A stretch of 64,000 nt of DNA. It comes from Rubellimicrobium rubrum (GTDB taxonomy: Bacteria; Pseudomonadota; Alphaproteobacteria; Rhodobacterales; Rhodobacteraceae). The DNA is taken from the NCBI RefSeq assembly GCF_006152115.1, contig NZ_VDFU01000005.1, forward strand, positions 173,696-237,695. The letters are read 5' to 3'. Positions within the stretch are counted from its first letter, which is position 1, and every line of letters starts with the position of its first letter. The notes beneath the pieces are model-generated. The model was not told the origin of the DNA. It searched no databases and saw only the letters and a program-made list of their open reading frames with translations. The translations under genes were made by a program, and so were the position numbers. Shown in pieces: positions 37,751-47,381 of the stretch.

Positions 37751-38775
37751 CAGAGCCTCACCGGCTGGCCCGAGCGGACGCTTTCGTCCGCTGCCAGGCA
37801 GACCGCGAGCGAACTGACCGCATCCTGCATGTGCCGCGACAAGTCGAGATCGTCGCGGATCGCACGCGCCACGAAGGCCTGCTCGCGGTCGCAGAGTTCC
37901 TGATGCCCGGGCTCGTCCGCCATGCTCAGATCCTCGTCAGGCTGGCCCACCCGATGAACGCGGATCAGCGATGTCTTGGTGTGGGTGTCGATGTCGTCCG
38001 ATCGCGCGTCCTCGGCCATCCGGATGGAGACGGCCCCCCGAGGCGAGATCACGTCCTTCACGAAAAAGGCGGTGTCCGACATCATCGGACCCCACCCGGC
38101 TTCATACCAGCCGCAGGAACCGTCTTCGAACAAGACCTGGAAGTGGCCATAGTTGTACATGCTGGGCGCGACCTCGTCCGACAGGCGAAGGCCCATGCCC
38201 CGCACCTCGATCGGCTTGGAGTCGGTGATCTGGCACATCACGTCCACGTAATGCACGCCGCAATCCACGATGGGCGATGTCGTTTCCATCAACCGCTTGT
38301 GCACCTCCCAGGTGGGGCCGCTGCTTTGCTGGTTGAGGTTCAGGCGAAAGACGTAAGGTCCGCCAAGGTCGCGAGCCTCCTCGATCAGGCGAATCCAGCT
38401 CGGGTGATGGCGAAGGATGTAGCCGATCACCACCTTCCGGCCGGTGATCCGGGAAGCCTCCGCCACGCGCCTTGCATCCTCGACGGAGGTCGCCAGCGGC
38501 TTCTCGACGAAGACATGCGCGCCCGCCTGCATGGCGGCTACGGCATAGTCGGCATGGCTATCCGAATAGGTCGCCACGCAGACGAGGTCCGGTTTCAGCA
38601 CAGCCAGCGCTGCGTGGTAGTCGGTCGTGATCGTGTGGCCGGCAAGTTCCGGCGGAAGTTCAATGACCGAGCGGTTCACGAGACCCACGATCTCGAACTC
38701 GGGATTGCTGGCATAGGCGACCGCATGGCTGCGTCCCATGTTCCCAAGGCCCACGACAAGGACGCGGATGGTCAT
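37750..38775 (-). CDS. Gfo/Idh/MocA-family NAD(P)-dependent oxidoreductase
   Basis: The 341-residue protein starts with a Rossmann fold (IRVLVVGLGNMGRSHAVAYA) and has the family's EKP motif (GAHVFVEKPLATSVEDA) and a catalytic-site His (PIVDCGVHYVDVM). Members oxidise or reduce sugars, inositols or amino-sugar derivatives. Its place inside a carbohydrate ABC operon, with four-base overlaps to the permease upstream, suggests that it acts on the imported substrate. Confidence 0.9.
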   Translation of the reverse strand: MTIRVLVVGLGNMGRSHAVAYASNPEFEIVGLVNRSVIELPPELAGHTITTDYHAALAVLKPDLVCVATYSDSHADYAVAAMQAGAHVFVEKPLATSVEDARRVAEASRITGRKVVIGYILRHHPSWIRLIEEARDLGGPYVFRLNLNQQSSGPTWEVHKRLMETTSPIVDCGVHYVDVMCQITDSKPIEVRGMGLRLSDEVAPSMYNYGHFQVLFEDGSCGWYEAGWGPMMSDTAFFVKDVISPRGAVSIRMAEDARSDDIDTHTKTSLIRVHRVGQPDEDLSMADEPGHQELCDREQAFVARAIRDDLDLSRHMQDAVSSLAVCLAADESVRSGQPVRL

Positions 38776-39608
38776 TTCACGGCTCCGGCAGTGATCCCGC
38801 GAATGAGCTGCCGCGAGAAGATGAGGTAAAGGACAAGGACCGGCAGGATGGCGAGCGCCAACGCCGCCAGCACCGCGTTCCAGTTGGTCACGAACTGTCC
38901 GATGAAGACCTGCGATCCCAGCGTGATCGTCTTGGTCTCCTCGGACGGAGCCAGGATGAGCGGGAACCAGAGGTCGTTCCAGATCGGGATCATGGTGAAG
39001 ACCGCGACCGTAGCCATGGCGGGACGAACCAGCGGCAGGACCAGCCGAAAGAAGATCGCATACTCGGACAGGCCGTCCATGCGGCCGGCGTTCTTGAGAT
39101 CATCCGAGACGTTCCGCATGAACTCCGACAGGATGAACACCGCGAGCGGTAGGCCCTGGGCCGTATAGACGAGAATCAGCGCCGTCAGCGTGTTCACGAG
39201 GCCAGCCGCCACCATCATCTGCAAGATTGCCACCGTGCCGAGGCGGATCGGGATCATGATGCCCAGAGCCAAGTAAAGGCCCATGAGCGTGTTGCCGCGA
39301 AACCGGTACTCGGACAATGCAAAGGCAGCCATGGCTCCGAAGAGGAGGACCATGGCAAGCGAGACGATGGTGACAATGGCGGAGTTCAGGAAGTAGCCGA
39401 TCACGTCGCCGTTCTCGAGCACCGTCGTGTAACCGACCGGATCCCAGGTCGCTGGCGTCGGAAGCGCCAGTGGGGCGCCGAAGATGGCGCGCCGGGACTT
39501 CACGCTGTTGATCACGATGATCCACACTGGGAACAGCGCGATCAGCGTGTAGACGATCAGGACGGCATGCGCCGCTAGAGCGCGGCCGGGATGGCTGCGT
39601 GCGGCCAT
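38772..39608 (-). CDS. Carbohydrate ABC transporter permease, MalG type
   Basis: The 278-residue protein has six hydrophobic spans and an EAA loop region (LKNAGRMDGLSEYAIFFRLVLPLVRPA), the second permease of a MalFG-like importer. MAARSHPGRAL at 39608 is chosen because it overlaps the stop of the upstream permease (TGATG); an ATG 17 codons earlier would lie inside that gene. Confidence 0.91.
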   Translation of the reverse strand: MAARSHPGRALAAHAVLIVYTLIALFPVWIIVINSVKSRRAIFGAPLALPTPATWDPVGYTTVLENGDVIGYFLNSAIVTIVSLAMVLLFGAMAAFALSEYRFRGNTLMGLYLALGIMIPIRLGTVAILQMMVAAGLVNTLTALILVYTAQGLPLAVFILSEFMRNVSDDLKNAGRMDGLSEYAIFFRLVLPLVRPAMATVAVFTMIPIWNDLWFPLILAPSEETKTITLGSQVFIGQFVTNWNAVLAALALAILPVLVLYLIFSRQLIRGITAGAVK

Positions 39609-40510
39609 CAGAACTGATACCGGCGGAGCCGCCTCTGAACCCCGAAGAGGTAAAGACACACCCCCGCAAGGATGATCAGGAACATCGCCGTCGCGATGGC
39701 CGCACCCATGTTGGGATCGCCCAGCTGAAGCTGGAAGCCGAAGAAGGTACGATAAAGGAAGGTGCCGAGGATATCGGTCGCAAAGTCCGGTCCTGCGAGG
39801 GCCCCTTGAGACACGTAGATCAGGTCGAACGCGTTGAAATTACCCACGAAGGTCAGGATCGAGATAATGCCGATGGCAGGGAGGATCAGCGGCAGTTGCA
39901 CCTTTCGGAAGAGCGCCCAGCCGGTGATGCCGTCCATTTCGGCGGCTTCCAGCACCTCGTCAGGGATCGAGAGAAGCGCGGCGTAGATCAGCATCATGGG
40001 AATCCCGACGAACTGCCAGACGGAAATCAGCGCAAGCGTGGTCAGAGCCGACCCTTCTTGGCCAAGCCAGGGTGCGAAAAGCCCCTTGAGACCGATTGCC
40101 CCAAGCATCGACGGCGCGATCCCCCAGAGCGGCGACAGAATCAGTTTCCAGACGAAGCCTACGATCACGAAGCTCAGAATCGTCGGCACGAAGATGGCTG
40201 TCCGATAAGCGGCCGCAAAGCGGAGACGCGGGCTGGCCAAAAGCGCGGCAAGAAGGACGCCGATGGGGTTCTGCACCAGCATATGGATCACGAAGAACCA
40301 GATGTTGTTGCCTAGCGCATTCCAGAAGGCGTCGGACCACAGCGGGTCGCCGAAAAGGACGCGGAAGTTCTGGAAACCACGAAAACCCTCTTCTCCGTAA
40401 AGCGCCAGGTTCAGCGTTCCGAACAGTGGGATGATCATGATTGCGGTGTAGACCAGCACGGCCGGCGCAAGGAACACCGCGATATGCCACCGGACCTTAG
40501 GTGCTGCCAT
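39608..40510 (-). CDS. Carbohydrate ABC transporter permease, MalF type
   Basis: The 300-residue protein begins with MAAPKVRWHIAVFLAPAVLV, has six membrane spans and an EAA loop (LEAAEMDGITGWALFRKVQL). It forms the transport channel with the next permease. AGGAG lies eight bases before the ATG at 40510; the nearer ATG at 40516 is too close to it. Confidence 0.91.
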   Translation of the reverse strand: MAAPKVRWHIAVFLAPAVLVYTAIMIIPLFGTLNLALYGEEGFRGFQNFRVLFGDPLWSDAFWNALGNNIWFFVIHMLVQNPIGVLLAALLASPRLRFAAAYRTAIFVPTILSFVIVGFVWKLILSPLWGIAPSMLGAIGLKGLFAPWLGQEGSALTTLALISVWQFVGIPMMLIYAALLSIPDEVLEAAEMDGITGWALFRKVQLPLILPAIGIISILTFVGNFNAFDLIYVSQGALAGPDFATDILGTFLYRTFFGFQLQLGDPNMGAAIATAMFLIILAGVCLYLFGVQRRLRRYQF

Positions 40511-40560
40511 TCCCATCTCTCCTGTGGAGTGGCCCCGGATCGCTCCGGGGCCCGCCGTCC

Positions 40561-41817
40561 TCACTGAGGCGCAGCCGTGTACCAGGAGTCGAGGCCCTGC
40601 TGGAGGCGGGCTGCCGCGTCAACTGGGGCCTCGGTGCCGCGCATCACGTTGGCCGAGGCGTTCCATGTCTCGTTCTCGAGGTTGGGCGTCCCGCGCGACA
40701 GAATCGCGTAGGTCGAACGGATCGTCGATTCACACTCGTCCCGCCAGGAGATGAACTCCTGCGCGAGCGGGTCCTCCAGAGTCACCTCGCCGTTGGACAA
40801 GGGGAAGAAGCCGGGCAGTGCGTTGCCGTAGAGGTTTGCGAACTCGGGGCTGGCCACCCAGTCGAGGAACGTGCGCGCGGCCTCCGGGTTAGGCGTGGCG
40901 GCGTTCATGCCGATACCGATGTCGGTGTGATCGCTGATGTAGCAGGTATCGCCCGCAGCCTGCACGGGCGGCGGGAACGCTCCCATCTCGAAGTCCACCT
41001 GAGGGTTGAAGACAGAAATCTCCCAGGATCCCGAGGGATAGATGGCGGCGCGACCCAGGGTGAACAGGTTCTGGGAATCGGGGTAGGTTTGCGCTTCGAA
41101 GCCGTCGCCGAGGTAATCCTTCCACCGGGCAAGCTGCTCGAAAGGAGCCACCCATTGGGGGTCGGTCAGCTTCTGGGTTCCTGCGATCAGGGCCTGACGT
41201 CCTTCCTCGCCCTTCCAGTAGTTCGGCCCGATATTCTGGTAGCCCATGGTGGCCGCTTCCCACTGGTCGTTGGCGCCCATGGCCATGGGGATGTATGTGC
41301 CGTCGGCCTTGAGGGCATCGAGCACCGCATAGAACTCGTCCACGGTTGTCGGCTCGGTGAGCCCAAGCTCGTCGAAGGCGGTCTTGTTGTAGATGAAGCC
41401 GTGGATCACCGAGGCCATGGGCACGCAGAAGGTCGCGGCCGCATCGTCGGTCTGCCAGGCGGACTTGGCCACGTCCGAGAAGTTGGCAATCCCTGGCAGG
41501 TCGGTCAGGTCCGCAAGGTGGCCCTGATTGAACAGTTCGAGCGAGGCGTCGAAGGGCCGGCAGGTGATGAGGTCACCCGCCGAGCCGGCCTGCAGCTTGG
41601 AATTGAGAGCTGCGTTGTACTCGGCTGGGGCGGTGGGAGCGAATTCGACATTGATGTCGGGATGCTGCGCCTCGAAGGCGGGGATGAGCGTGTCCTGCCA
41701 GATGGCGAGGTCGTCGTTCCTCCAGGATTCGATGGTCAGGGTCACAGGCTCCTGCGCCTGGGCGACGCCGGCAAGCAGCGTACTTCCCAGAAGGGCAATG
41801 CGGAACACGGTTGTCAT
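40561..41817 (-). CDS. Extracellular carbohydrate-binding protein (ABC family 1)
   Basis: The 418-residue protein has a signal peptide (MTTVFRIALLGSTLLAGVAQAQ) and the solute-binding family 1 layout (ESWRNDDLAIWQDTLIPAFEAQHPDI; GRAAIYPSGSWEI). It captures the sugar in the periplasm for the two permeases downstream. Adjacent BadF-type kinase and MurQ etherase genes suggest an amino sugar or MurNAc-containing ligand, which is inference. ATG 41817 has GGGAGA seven bases upstream. Confidence 0.9.
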   Translation of the reverse strand: MTTVFRIALLGSTLLAGVAQAQEPVTLTIESWRNDDLAIWQDTLIPAFEAQHPDINVEFAPTAPAEYNAALNSKLQAGSAGDLITCRPFDASLELFNQGHLADLTDLPGIANFSDVAKSAWQTDDAAATFCVPMASVIHGFIYNKTAFDELGLTEPTTVDEFYAVLDALKADGTYIPMAMGANDQWEAATMGYQNIGPNYWKGEEGRQALIAGTQKLTDPQWVAPFEQLARWKDYLGDGFEAQTYPDSQNLFTLGRAAIYPSGSWEISVFNPQVDFEMGAFPPPVQAAGDTCYISDHTDIGIGMNAATPNPEAARTFLDWVASPEFANLYGNALPGFFPLSNGEVTLEDPLAQEFISWRDECESTIRSTYAILSRGTPNLENETWNASANVMRGTEAPVDAAARLQQGLDSWYTAAPQ

Positions 41818-42097
41818 GAGGATCTCCCTATCGGTTCTTTGTTCTTTGGTCGGCTTGGGGCCAAGGCCCGACGGCATCTCGAAGCAAGCCGAATGTGCAG
41901 GTCCCATGGCGGCTGAGTGGGGTGCAACATTGTCCCCAGTCCGTCGCCCGACCATTGCAAGCTCGTTCATGGTTGGAATGATGATCAATCGGGACCGACT
42001 GTAAAGCCTTGTTCCCGAGCGCTGATCGAGACCGCCGGCCAACCCCCCACTTCCCCTCGCGCCGCCCTTCGGCAAGAAGGGCTGAGGAGGATCGTCG

Positions 42098-42943
42098 ATG
42101 CGGCTTTATCTCGGGGTGGACGGAGGCGGAACAGGCTGCCGGGCGGCCGTGGCAGAGGCGGACGGTCCTGTCCTGGGCCGCGGCGAAGCAGGACCGGCCA
42201 ACATCGCGTCGGACCCCGACGGAGCCCTTGTGAACATTCTGGCCGCGACCCGGTCTGCCATGGCTTCAGCCGGTCTTGATGAATCGCTGACCAAAGAGGT
42301 CCATGCCGCTCTGGGCCTCGCAGGCTCGAACGCGCGAGGGTTCCGGGACCGGCTGATGCGACGCCTTCCGTTCGCTCGGGCGCATGTGGTCAGCGATGCC
42401 GTCGCCTCAACTTTGGGGGCGTTGGAACAGGAGGATGGGGTGGTCGCGGCGCTGGGCACAGGCACGGTCTTTGCCATCCAACTGGCAGGCAAGGTTCGCC
42501 AAATCGGCGGCTGGGGCCTCGTGCTCGGGGACGAAGGAAGCGGAGCCTGGATCGGACGCGCGATCCTGTCAGCCGCCATGGCAGCCCATGACGGGTTCCG
42601 CCCCTCCACCCCACTGCTCGAGTCGCTGGTCACGGAACACGGCGGCGCGGATGGCCTGGTGTCCTGGTCGTTGTCGGCCCGGCCCGCGGACTTCGCGGCC
42701 TTGGCGCCCCGGGTCATGGCATCGCAGGACGCTGCGGCGCTCGATGTGATGGCGCGGGCCACGGCCGACGTAGTCCGATCGGTCGAGCTCCTCCAGAATC
42801 AAGCCGATCTGCCGGTCGTCGTTCTGGGAGGGCTAGCCCCTTTCTTCTCAGGGGCGCTGGCCCGCCGATGGACCGTACGCCCCCCGCTGGGATCGGCCCT
42901 CGACGGTGCCCTATGGCTTGCGCGTCAAGGGCGCGGACACTGA
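42098..42943 (+). CDS. BadF/BadG-type kinase, probable N-acetyl-amino-sugar kinase
   Basis: The 281-residue ASKHA-fold protein has the phosphate-binding motif GVDGGGTGCRAAV near the start, the GTGTVFAI second motif and VLGGLAPFFSGAL for adenosine binding. Relatives phosphorylate GlcNAc, glucosamine or MurNAc. With MurQ convergent to it 20 bases away, MurNAc or GlcNAc kinase is the best guess. It is divergent from the binding-protein gene, about 280 bases away, so the two may share regulation. Confidence 0.83.
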   Translation: MRLYLGVDGGGTGCRAAVAEADGPVLGRGEAGPANIASDPDGALVNILAATRSAMASAGLDESLTKEVHAALGLAGSNARGFRDRLMRRLPFARAHVVSDAVASTLGALEQEDGVVAALGTGTVFAIQLAGKVRQIGGWGLVLGDEGSGAWIGRAILSAAMAAHDGFRPSTPLLESLVTEHGGADGLVSWSLSARPADFAALAPRVMASQDAAALDVMARATADVVRSVELLQNQADLPVVVLGGLAPFFSGALARRWTVRPPLGSALDGALWLARQGRGH

Positions 42944-42963
42944 ACGGCCTGCGCTTTCGAACA

Positions 42964-43857
42964 TCATTGCCCATGATCCTCGGAACTCTCCAAAGCCAGG
43001 CGGAGATTGCCGCTTGCGGAGGTCAGCCGACGTGTCGCCTCGTCTGCCTCCAGGCCACCCGCCACGAGAACAGCGGCCTTGATGCTCCACCCGGTTCGCT
43101 CAAGAGCGTCGCTGGCCGATCCGGGGGTGCAGCGGGCAAGCTGGCAGACCATCTCGACAGCACGCTGGCGTAGCTTGTCGTTGAGAGGGCGCATCTCCAC
43201 CATGTAGCTTTCGTAAACACGACCCATCCGGATCATCACCTGGGTAGAGATCATGTTGAGCACGACCTTCTGAGCCGTGCCCGCCTTCATCCGCGTGGAG
43301 CCTGCCAGCAGTTCGGGGCCGGTATCGACAGTGATGCCGAATTCACAGGCAGACGTCAGCGGAGCACCTGGGCTGTTGCAGACCCCGATGGTCAGCGTCC
43401 CTTGCCGGCGAGCTGCCTGAGCGACAGCCAGGGTGAATGGAGTACGGCCACTCGCGGCCACAGCGATAAGGACGTCCCCTGGGCCCAGGGTGGCCTGCAT
43501 CGCTTGGCGCGCGCCATCATCCCGGTCGTCCTCTGCCCCTTCACTCGGTTCAAGCAGCGCGGAAGGACCACCGGCAATGAGGAAGGCGATCCGCTCTGAG
43601 GGCCAGTCGAAGGTGGGCCCAAGCTCGCTGCCATCCTGGACGGCGACCCGGGCCGAAGTGCCGGCGCCGGCATAGACGATCCGGCCCGTCCCGCCCGAAA
43701 GGCGTCCGGCTGCGGCCTCGACGGCCAGCGTTATGTCGGGAAGCGCTGGCCCGACCGCCGCGACGGCAGCAAGCTGACTTTCCCAGATAGCGGTCGCAGT
43801 TTGCGAAGCGTTCCAGGTGTCTAGGTCGCGATAACGCGGGTCCACCCCTTCGGTCAT
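42964..43857 (-). CDS. murQ: N-acetylmuramic acid 6-phosphate etherase
   Basis: MurQ cleaves the lactyl ether of MurNAc-6-phosphate to give GlcNAc-6-phosphate and D-lactate during peptidoglycan recycling. The 297-residue SIS-domain protein shows RIVYAGAGTSARVAVQDGSEL, IAVAASGRTPF, GVCNSPGAPL and STRMKAGTAQKVVLNMIST, all typical. ATG 43857 is chosen because GGGAG lies six bases upstream; an ATG at 43881 is possible. The downstream and neighbouring kinase and ABC genes form an apparent amino-sugar locus. Confidence 0.94.
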   Translation of the reverse strand: MTEGVDPRYRDLDTWNASQTATAIWESQLAAVAAVGPALPDITLAVEAAAGRLSGGTGRIVYAGAGTSARVAVQDGSELGPTFDWPSERIAFLIAGGPSALLEPSEGAEDDRDDGARQAMQATLGPGDVLIAVAASGRTPFTLAVAQAARRQGTLTIGVCNSPGAPLTSACEFGITVDTGPELLAGSTRMKAGTAQKVVLNMISTQVMIRMGRVYESYMVEMRPLNDKLRQRAVEMVCQLARCTPGSASDALERTGWSIKAAVLVAGGLEADEATRRLTSASGNLRLALESSEDHGQ

Positions 43858-43915
43858 TCGCAACTCCCGGCTGAATGACATGGCAGCTAGGTGTCCGGCC
43901 AGCCCAGACCAGGGC

Positions 43916-44950
43916 TCAGGCCAGCGCCTTCCTGACTTCTGGCGCAACCCGCGTTGCGAAAAGTTCTATCGCCTTCATGAGCGTTGGATGGTCGATGACG
44001 CCGATCGCCATCTGGATCACGAAGCGGTCGAAGCCAAGGATTTCGTGCATGGCAAGGATCTTGTCCGTCACCTCTGCCGGGCTGCCCACGAACAGTGCTC
44101 CTCTAGGGCCTCGCGCGGCATCGAACTGCGCTCGGCTTGTCGGCGGCCAGCCTCGTTCGCGGCCGATCCGATTCATCACCTCGGCCTGTGGACGGTAGAA
44201 ACTGTCGGCGGCTTCCTGACTCGTTTCAGCTACGAAGCCATGGACGTTCAGCGAGGTCTTAAGCTGGCCCCGGTCGTGACCTGCCTGCTTGACCGCGCGA
44301 TCATAGAGTTGGAAGAGCGGCTGGAAGCGAGCGGGTTCCCCTCCGATGACGGCGACCGCGAGCGGCAGGTTCAGCATCCCTGCCCGTCCCACGGACTGAG
44401 GCGTACCGCCGACCGCTACCCAGATGGGCAAGCGTTCCCCATAGGGACGCGGATACACCCCCCGATCCCCGATCTCGGGGGTGTGCTGGCCGCCCGGCCA
44501 AGTGATCCGCTCCCCCTCGTTTAGCTGCATCAGAAGCGCCAGCTTTTCGGCGAACAGGGTATCGTAGTCGTCCAGATCGTAGCCGAACAAGGGAAAGGAC
44601 TCGATGAACGAGCCCCGACCGGCGATGATTTCCGCCCGGCCCTGAGTGAGGTTGTCCAGCGTCGAGAACTGTTGGAACACACGAATGGGATCATCCGAGC
44701 TCAGCACCGTCACGGCGCTGGCCAACCGGATCGTCCGGGTCTGCAGGGCCGCTGCCGCCAGCGCTACCGCTGGGGCGGACACAGCATAATCCGACCGGTG
44801 ATGTTCGCCCAAGCCGAACATGTCCAGCCCTGCCTGATCGGCAAGCGTGATCTCCTCGACGAGGTTGCGAAGCCGCTCGCTCGGCGTGACGAAATGCCCG
44901 GTGACAGGGTTCCTGCCCACGTCGCCAAAGGTGTAGAGACCTAGTTCCAT
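43916..44950 (-). CDS. Luciferase-like (LLM class) flavin-dependent oxidoreductase
   Basis: The 344-residue TIM-barrel protein has the LLM patterns MELGLYTFGD, MFGLGEHHRSDY, LSSDDPIRVFQQFSTLDNLTQGRAEIIAGRGSF and LPIWVAVGGTPQSVGRAG. These enzymes use reduced FMN or F420 for monooxygenase reactions. The substrate is unknown. It is transcribed in the same direction as murQ, whose start lies 58 bases downstream, so co-transcription is possible. Confidence 0.88.
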   Translation of the reverse strand: MELGLYTFGDVGRNPVTGHFVTPSERLRNLVEEITLADQAGLDMFGLGEHHRSDYAVSAPAVALAAAALQTRTIRLASAVTVLSSDDPIRVFQQFSTLDNLTQGRAEIIAGRGSFIESFPLFGYDLDDYDTLFAEKLALLMQLNEGERITWPGGQHTPEIGDRGVYPRPYGERLPIWVAVGGTPQSVGRAGMLNLPLAVAVIGGEPARFQPLFQLYDRAVKQAGHDRGQLKTSLNVHGFVAETSQEAADSFYRPQAEVMNRIGRERGWPPTSRAQFDAARGPRGALFVGSPAEVTDKILAMHEILGFDRFVIQMAIGVIDHPTLMKAIELFATRVAPEVRKALA

Positions 44951-45177
44951 CCTGAGCGCCTTTCCGACCCGGACGCCTCAGGTGGACACAATCTCCTGCG
45001 GGAGCAAGGGGCGCGGGTGGTGCCCTGGCGCACAGGTCATGTGTCGAGATCGACGCCGAACCGCTTCGGGGTGCCGTCGAGGGACGTTCGACCAGTGGCT
45101 GCCCCCTTGCGGGAGGGGTTGATCGGCGTGAAGGTCCGGCCAAGAAAGCGCGGCTACAACGGCCCGCAAGGACCACC

Positions 45178-46614
45178 ATGACCCTGTTCACACTGGGCTA
45201 CATCCTCTACGTCGTCGGGGTCTCGGCCTACATCATCTCCGAGAACCGTCGGCCCCAGTCCGCGTTCGCGTGGCTGTTCCTGTTCCTGACGGTCCCGCTC
45301 GGTGGCCTGGTCATGTATATCCTGTTCGGCCGGATGCGCGGTGGCGTGGGTCGGACCCGCAAGCTCCTTCGCCAAGGTCAGCCTCTCCACCTGGGTGAGA
45401 CTCTCGACCGCGCCCGCTCCGAGCACGAACGGGCGATGGAGCGCATCACCACGCGGCCTCCGCTGGTGCGGCACATGGCGACCTTGGCGCAGGCCACCTC
45501 GGGCGGGTTCCTGACGACCTCGAACAAGGTGGAGGTCCTTCAGGACGCCTCCGAGAAATATCCCCGCCTCTTGGAGGATCTGGCGGGGGCCCGCATCAGC
45601 ATCCACCTCCAGTATTATATCTGGAGGTCCGACAGGCTGGGCGAACACCTGATGACGCTCCTCGCGGCCAAGGTGTCCGAAGGCGTGAAGGTCCGCATCC
45701 TTTACGACCCGGTCGGCTCGTTCGGCATCAGGACCGCCATCTACATCCGGCGCATGCGTGCCCGCGGGATCGAGATGTGGCCGTCCTCTCCGCTATGGCG
45801 GGTTCACACGATCTCTTATCGGAATCACCGAAAGATTGCCGTGATCGACGGGCGCATCGGGTACACGGGCGGCCTGAACATCGGTGACGAGCATCTCGCG
45901 CCCGGTCGAGGCTACGCGATCTGGCGCGACACGCATCTTCGAATGACCGGCTTGGCGGTACGCGCCCTGCAACGCGTCTTTGCCGTCGACTGGACCAACG
46001 CTACAGGGCAAAGCCTGTTCGGACCTGAGCACTTTCCGCCACTGCAGGACGACGACGAGGCCCGCCACCCGGTCCAGCTCGTGGTGTCGGGGCCTGACTC
46101 GGAATGGCGTGCGATCCGGCAGCAATACTTCGGCATGATCACCGGTGCACGAGAGCGGGTCCGGCTTCAAACCCCATACTTCATCCTGGACGCCTCGCTG
46201 AGCGAGGCGCTCAAGACCGCAGCGCTGTCCGGGATCGACGTCTCCGTGATGATCGCGTCCGGGGGGCCGGACCAGAGACTCGTGTACTGGGCTGCCCGCA
46301 CCTATCTGGCCGAGATCGCCACGGCGGGAGTCGAGGTCCTGTTGTACGAAGGCGGCTTTCTTCATGCCAAGACGGTCGTGGCCGATGGCTGGGTGGCTTC
46401 CGTCGGATCGGGTAACTGGGATATCCGGTCCTTCTCCATCAATTACGAGCTCAACGCCTTGGTCTACGACACCGCCATAGCCGCCGAGATGGAGGCCAGC
46501 TATGAACTCGACCGCGCGCGCTGTCGCCTGTTCGATCCGGACGAGTACCGGTCCAGTTCCCGGCTCCTGCAATTCCGCGACTCGGTCGCGCGTCTCGTGT
46601 CGCCCGTGCTATGA
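45178..46614 (+). CDS. cls: Cardiolipin synthase (PLD family)
   Basis: The 478-residue protein has two N-terminal membrane segments (FTLGYILYVVGVSAYII and WLFLFLTVPLGGLVMYILFG) and two HKD motifs: YRNHRKIAVIDGRIGYTGGLNIGDEH and FLHAKTVVADGWVASVGSGNWD. It condenses two phosphatidylglycerols into cardiolipin and glycerol in the inner membrane. A four-base ATGA overlap joins it to the EEP-family gene downstream. Confidence 0.93.
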   Translation: MTLFTLGYILYVVGVSAYIISENRRPQSAFAWLFLFLTVPLGGLVMYILFGRMRGGVGRTRKLLRQGQPLHLGETLDRARSEHERAMERITTRPPLVRHMATLAQATSGGFLTTSNKVEVLQDASEKYPRLLEDLAGARISIHLQYYIWRSDRLGEHLMTLLAAKVSEGVKVRILYDPVGSFGIRTAIYIRRMRARGIEMWPSSPLWRVHTISYRNHRKIAVIDGRIGYTGGLNIGDEHLAPGRGYAIWRDTHLRMTGLAVRALQRVFAVDWTNATGQSLFGPEHFPPLQDDDEARHPVQLVVSGPDSEWRAIRQQYFGMITGARERVRLQTPYFILDASLSEALKTAALSGIDVSVMIASGGPDQRLVYWAARTYLAEIATAGVEVLLYEGGFLHAKTVVADGWVASVGSGNWDIRSFSINYELNALVYDTAIAAEMEASYELDRARCRLFDPDEYRSSSRLLQFRDSVARLVSPVL

Positions 46615-47339
46615 CCTCGCGCCATCGCAAGCCGGCGCCGGAATGGCGGCTGCGGATCGCCAGCTACAACATCCGCAAGGCCGTGGGCCTGGACTGGAAA
46701 CGTCGTCCCGAGCGCATTCTGAGCGTGCTTGATGAAATCCAGCCCGATGTGATCGTTCTGCAGGAAGCAGACAAGCGGCTTGGGCAAAGGCCCGCTGCGA
46801 TCCCGTTCGGCCTTCTGGCCACCCACGGGGCCTATCAGCACCTCGACCCCGGTCCAGGACCCTCGTTGGGATGGCATGGCAACGCCATCCTTCTCCGCAA
46901 GGGCTTCGCCGGCGAGGTCCTGGACCGCCTCGACCTGCCCGGGCTCGAACCCCGAGGGGCCTTGGTTGCCCGCATACGTCCCACGGCCGGGGCAGGCAGC
47001 TTCGCCCTGGTGGCAGCGCACCTGGGGCTGAAACGGGGCTCCCGCCATCAGCAGGTCTCGACTATCCTTTCAGCGACTCGGAACCTCCGGCTGCCAGTCG
47101 TCCTGGCCGGAGATCTGAATGAACGCGCCCCAGCGAGGCTGCTTGCGCCGTTCCACCGCGACCTGCGGCTGGTGACGCCGGGACCCAGCTTTCATGCCGC
47201 GCATCCCTTCGTAGCCCTGGACCACATGATCCTGGGTGGCGCTGTCAGGCTGATCCGGGCACAGGTCCATGTTACGGGCCTGTCCCGGGTCGCTTCGGAT
47301 CATCTGCCGATCTGGGCGGACCTGGCGTTTCCGACCTGA
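46611..47339 (+). CDS. Endonuclease/exonuclease/phosphatase-family hydrolase
   Basis: The 242-residue protein has the EEP metal-site motifs: SYNIRKAVG, VIVLQEADKR, LAGDLNERAPARLL and RVASDHLPIWADLAF. The family includes nucleases, phospholipases C-like enzymes and phosphodiesterases. Overlap with the cardiolipin synthase start-stop suggests a phospholipid or glycerophosphodiester role, as is seen in similar gene pairs, but no substrate can be read from sequence. Confidence 0.85.
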   Translation: MTSRHRKPAPEWRLRIASYNIRKAVGLDWKRRPERILSVLDEIQPDVIVLQEADKRLGQRPAAIPFGLLATHGAYQHLDPGPGPSLGWHGNAILLRKGFAGEVLDRLDLPGLEPRGALVARIRPTAGAGSFALVAAHLGLKRGSRHQQVSTILSATRNLRLPVVLAGDLNERAPARLLAPFHRDLRLVTPGPSFHAAHPFVALDHMILGGAVRLIRAQVHVTGLSRVASDHLPIWADLAFPT

Positions 47340-47381
47340 GGTCTGCGGCTGCTCCGACGATGTCAGGCCTGAGCCCCTGGC

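Noticed and set aside
40501..41916. Long plus-strand open frame of 471 codons
   Set aside because: It is antisense to the carbohydrate-binding protein gene, which has a signal peptide and known domain; the frame itself is an artefact of high GC.
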